A DNA stretch of 64,000 bases, from the NCBI GenBank assembly GCA_947497755.1, contig CANMHT010000006.1, positions 1 through 64,000 of the forward strand, in the 5' to 3' direction. The position numbers were made by a program, and so were the translations under genes. Source of the DNA: an uncultured Polaribacter sp. GTDB lineage: Bacteria > Bacteroidota > Bacteroidia > Flavobacteriales > Flavobacteriaceae. Positions within the stretch are counted from its first letter, which is position 1. Each line of letters starts with the position of its first letter. The notes beneath the pieces were generated by a model. It was not told where the DNA came from. It ran no database searches and saw nothing but the letters and a program-made list of their open reading frames with translations. This document shows positions 61,102-64,000 of the stretch, in pieces.

Positions 61102-61779
61102 TTATCTAACTTCTGCATAACAAGAGGGTCTACCAAAAGCATATACTAGCGATATTCCAGTAAACATATACCAATCATTAGAGTTGCCTCCAAAGTTTAA
61201 AGATGAAATTTTATTGGTTGTATAATCCAAATCATCTTTAAAGGTATAATTGATTCTTGTTTCTAAAGCAAAACCAATATTTTCTGCTAATTTTCCTTTA
61301 AATCCTAAACCAATAGGAATAGAATAACCAATTTTTGAGTTAAAATTGTATTGTCCTGTTGCTATTTCTGAAGCAACACCATCGTAACTATATGCTGCTA
61401 CTTCTAGCAAAATATACGGTGTGTAAGCTTGATCAACAGAAGTCATATCGTACTCAAAAAAGTTGTACTCAATTCCTACAGCCAATTCTTTAAGAGAATT
61501 TTTAAAATTAAAGTTTCTGTTTTTTCGAATCTCATTACTAGACTTAGCGTCATCGCCAGAGATAGAAATTAAACTTAGATTTCCTCTTAAAGCAATTCTT
61601 GGGTTTAAATTGTATTTATAAACTAGGCTGATTCCAAAATTGTTTGGAGAAATATAGTTGGTTTTACCAACATCTCCAACATAATTAGAACCCCCAATAA
61701 ATACCCCAATTTCATTTATTTGTCCCCAAGAAATACTTGTAATACAAATAAATACTATTGCTAAAAGTTGTTTCTTCAT
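61102..61779 (-). CDS. DUF6089-like outer membrane beta-barrel protein
   Basis: NEIGVFIGGSNYVGDVGKTNYISPNNFGISLVYKYNLNPRIALRG; conserved position upstream of uppS. Confidence 0.85.
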   Translation of the reverse strand: MKKQLLAIVFICITSISWGQINEIGVFIGGSNYVGDVGKTNYISPNNFGISLVYKYNLNPRIALRGNLSLISISGDDAKSSNEIRKNRNFNFKNSLKELAVGIEYNFFEYDMTSVDQAYTPYILLEVAAYSYDGVASEIATGQYNFNSKIGYSIPIGLGFKGKLAENIGFALETRINYTFKDDLDYTTNKISSLNFGGNSNDWYMFTGISLVYAFGRPSCYAEVR

Positions 61780-61795
61780 CTTAAAAAATAGCGTG

Positions 61796-61803
61796 CAAAT
61801 ATA
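61796..61803 (-). promoter_or_regulatory. Bacteroidetes -7-like element
   Basis: TATATTTG on the minus strand (TAnnTTTG), 16 nt before the DUF6089 gene ATG. Confidence 0.35.
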
Positions 61804-61881
61804 GTTAATTCAATTTGCTTTATAAAGTTAATAACCTGTCTTTTTTGAATAACTGCTATTTTAGGGAAATATTGTTGTGTT

Positions 61882-62787
61882 TTAAGATTGGCTATGGTTG
61901 TTTCTTGTATCTTCTCCCCATAAGAGTTTGCTTCTGAGGGTTTTTAAAAATGATTGATTGGTTAATGCAATAGTTTTTATTGTGAAAGGGGCTTTTTCTA
62001 TAAAAATTTGAGTATTCTCATTAATGGTAGCAATTCTAGAGTCTAAAGACATTAAAAATTCATTTTCTCTACCACTAACTTCTAGCTTAATTTTTGTGTT
62101 TTCAGAAATTACTAATGGTCTTGCATTTAAGTTGTGTGGAGCAATAGGAGTAATTACAATACTGTTAGAATTTGGTAATACTACAGGGCCATTACAACTT
62201 AATGAATATCCAGTAGAACCTGTTGGAGTAGAAATAATTAACCCATCAGACCAGTAATTGGTTAAATATTCATCATCTAGATAGGTTTTTACTCCTATCA
62301 TAGAAGTGGTATTTTTTCTGGCAACAGTTACCTCATTTAAAGCAAAATTAATATCAGAAATCGCATCAGATTTTGGAGATGTTTTAACGCTTAATAAAGT
62401 TCTTTCTTGAATTTTATATTCTTTTAATAAAAGTAATTCTACAACATGCTTAATTTCACTTTTTTGAATGGTAGCCAAAAAACCTAACCTACCAGTATTT
62501 ATTCCTAAAACTGGAATGTCTAGATTTCTAATAAAGGTAATTGATCTTAAAATGGTTCCATCACCGCCAATCGTAAAAAAGAGATCAAAAGAATTGTTAA
62601 GTTCATTAAAATGAGAAAAAGTAGGGTACTTTTTAAGAAGTAAATCATTTGCTTGGTACAAGTCGTAAAATTCCTTTTCAAAAAAAACTACAATGTTTTT
62701 TTCTTGTAAAACGTCTAATAAAAGAAGTACTTCTTTTAAGGCATTAGTGCTATAAGCTTGTCCGTAAATGGCTACTTTTTTCATCAA
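61882..62787 (-). CDS. nadK: NAD kinase
   Basis: FTIGGDGTILRSI; GINTGRLGFLA; STPTGSTGYSLSCNGPVV. Confidence 0.95.
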   Translation of the reverse strand: MMKKVAIYGQAYSTNALKEVLLLLDVLQEKNIVVFFEKEFYDLYQANDLLLKKYPTFSHFNELNNSFDLFFTIGGDGTILRSITFIRNLDIPVLGINTGRLGFLATIQKSEIKHVVELLLLKEYKIQERTLLSVKTSPKSDAISDINFALNEVTVARKNTTSMIGVKTYLDDEYLTNYWSDGLIISTPTGSTGYSLSCNGPVVLPNSNSIVITPIAPHNLNARPLVISENTKIKLEVSGRENEFLMSLDSRIATINENTQIFIEKAPFTIKTIALTNQSFLKTLRSKLLWGEDTRNNHSQS

Positions 62788-63444
62788 CTAGGTATTTAAG
62801 AATTTTTGTAAATACTCAGACCTGTTTTTTAACTCTTCAAGATAAAAGTCATCTTTATGTTCTGTAATAATTGTATAATTATAACGCCTAAATGTTTGTA
62901 TTATCTCATTGATTTCTTGAGAAGAAATCTTTAATGTTAATTCTACTTTGTCTCCATTTGTATTAGAAATATAACAGCCAAGTAGTTTTCCGTTATTAGA
63001 CTCTACAATTTGAGAAATTTCACTAAAAGTATATTCTTTGTTCTGTTTTTCTATGATTAAAATAAATCCACCAGAATTTAAAAATGGACTATGTGAAAAG
63101 ACTTCTAAAATGTCGTTTAATTCATAATATCCAACATAGTTATTTTCTGAAATAACCGGTAAAATATTCGTGTCGTTATTGGCAAAAACTTTTAATAATT
63201 CTAAGACAGAGTTTTCATCTAGCGCATTAAAATGATCTAAAAAATCACGTTGTTCTAACAAAGAACTTTCTGTATTTTCTAAAGTAAGGATGTCACTTTG
63301 TGAAATACAACCAATAAAAAAGCCATTTTCTAAAATAGGAATATGGGTAATTGGATAGGTTTTAAAAAGCTCTAACGCCTCTTTAACAGTACTTTGTAAT
63401 GTTAGAGGTTTGAAATCATTTAATATGTACTTTGAAATATTCAT
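62788..63444 (-). CDS. CBS domain protein
   Basis: Two CBS-like repeats (VKEALELFKTYPITHIPILENGFFIGCISQSDIL); adjacent to nadK. Confidence 0.9.
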   Translation of the reverse strand: MNISKYILNDFKPLTLQSTVKEALELFKTYPITHIPILENGFFIGCISQSDILTLENTESSLLEQRDFLDHFNALDENSVLELLKVFANNDTNILPVISENNYVGYYELNDILEVFSHSPFLNSGGFILIIEKQNKEYTFSEISQIVESNNGKLLGCYISNTNGDKVELTLKISSQEINEIIQTFRRYNYTIITEHKDDFYLEELKNRSEYLQKFLNT

Positions 63445-63493
63445 CTGTTACGAATATAAGATAAAAAAGGCTAATAATTTTTACCGAATTGCC

Positions 63494-63501
63494 TACTTTT
63501 G
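63494..63501 (+). promoter_or_regulatory. Bacteroidetes -7-like element upstream of pdxJ
   Basis: TACTTTTG (TAnnTTTG) 18 nt before ATG. Confidence 0.4.
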
Positions 63502-63519
63502 CTCTTTAGATTTTTAGAT

Positions 63520-64000
63520 ATGGCAAAGTTAAGTGTAAATGTAAATAAAATAGCAACATTACGTAACTCTCGTGGTGGTAATGTGCCAAATTTATTAAAA
63601 GTAGCAAGTGATATTGAATCTTTTGGGGCGGAAGGAATAACCATTCATCCAAGACCAGATGAAAGACATATTCGTTATCAAGATGCCTATGATTTAAAAG
63701 ATGTAGTAACTACAGAATATAATATTGAAGGAAACCCGATTCCAAAGTTTATGGATATGGTTTTAAAAATTAAACCAACGCAGGTAACATTAGTGCCAGA
63801 TAGTATTGATACTTTGACTTCTAATGCAGGTTGGGACACCATTACGCATCAATCGTATTTAAAAGAAGTAATTACTGAGTTTAAAAATGCGGGAATTAGA
63901 ACGTCTATTTTTATAGATACAGATTTGAAATTGATTGAAGCTGCAGCTACAACTGGAGCAGATAGAATAGAATTGTATACAGAGGCGTATGCTACTCAAT
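63520..64000 (+). CDS. pdxJ: Pyridoxine 5'-phosphate synthase (3'-truncated by window)
   Basis: [59 protein letters not shown]. Confidence 0.93.
   Translation, partial: MAKLSVNVNKIATLRNSRGGNVPNLLKVASDIESFGAEGITIHPRPDERHIRYQDAYDLKDVVTTEYNIEGNPIPKFMDMVLKIKPTQVTLVPDSIDTLTSNAGWDTITHQSYLKEVITEFKNAGIRTSIFIDTDLKLIEAAATTGADRIELYTEAYATQ

Overview
AT-rich chromosomal window from a Bacteroidetes bacterium, most likely a marine Flavobacteriaceae: T9SS sorting domains, PorP/SprF and TAnnTTTG -7 boxes are present. Main contents: (i) two paralogous surface-adhesin operons (repeat adhesin, CTD-B type T9SS protein, PorP/SprF, OmpA-like) at 1-5.6 kb and 44.6-52 kb. (ii) A co-directional surface-protein locus (5.6-17.4 kb) with a 1850-aa T9SS protein, a FISUMP-type (C-type-lectin-like) protein, and directly downstream a stand-alone reverse transcriptase with a YVDD motif. 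(iii) Three LytTR regulatory modules. (iv) A periplasmic nitrate reductase locus (napDAB, tetraheme cytochrome, NrfC/NrfD-like) with a CRP/FNR-like palindrome upstream. (v) The conserved murI-ompH-ompH-bamA-uppS-DUF6089-nadK-CBS block, then divergent pdxJ (truncated by the window). The strongest lead is the FISUMP + reverse transcriptase cassette at 12.3-15.8 kb. It looks like a diversity-generating retroelement, but I could not find a template repeat by eye. The RT lacks both the canonical DGR and group II motif 4/5 signatures. The ~650-nt lectin-like end of the target gene shows a sharp synonymous shift toward G-ending codons (TCG/GCG/GGG). It may be a divergent or template-remote DGR, or a different RT-based diversification system. 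All statements come from reading the sequence; no searches were run.
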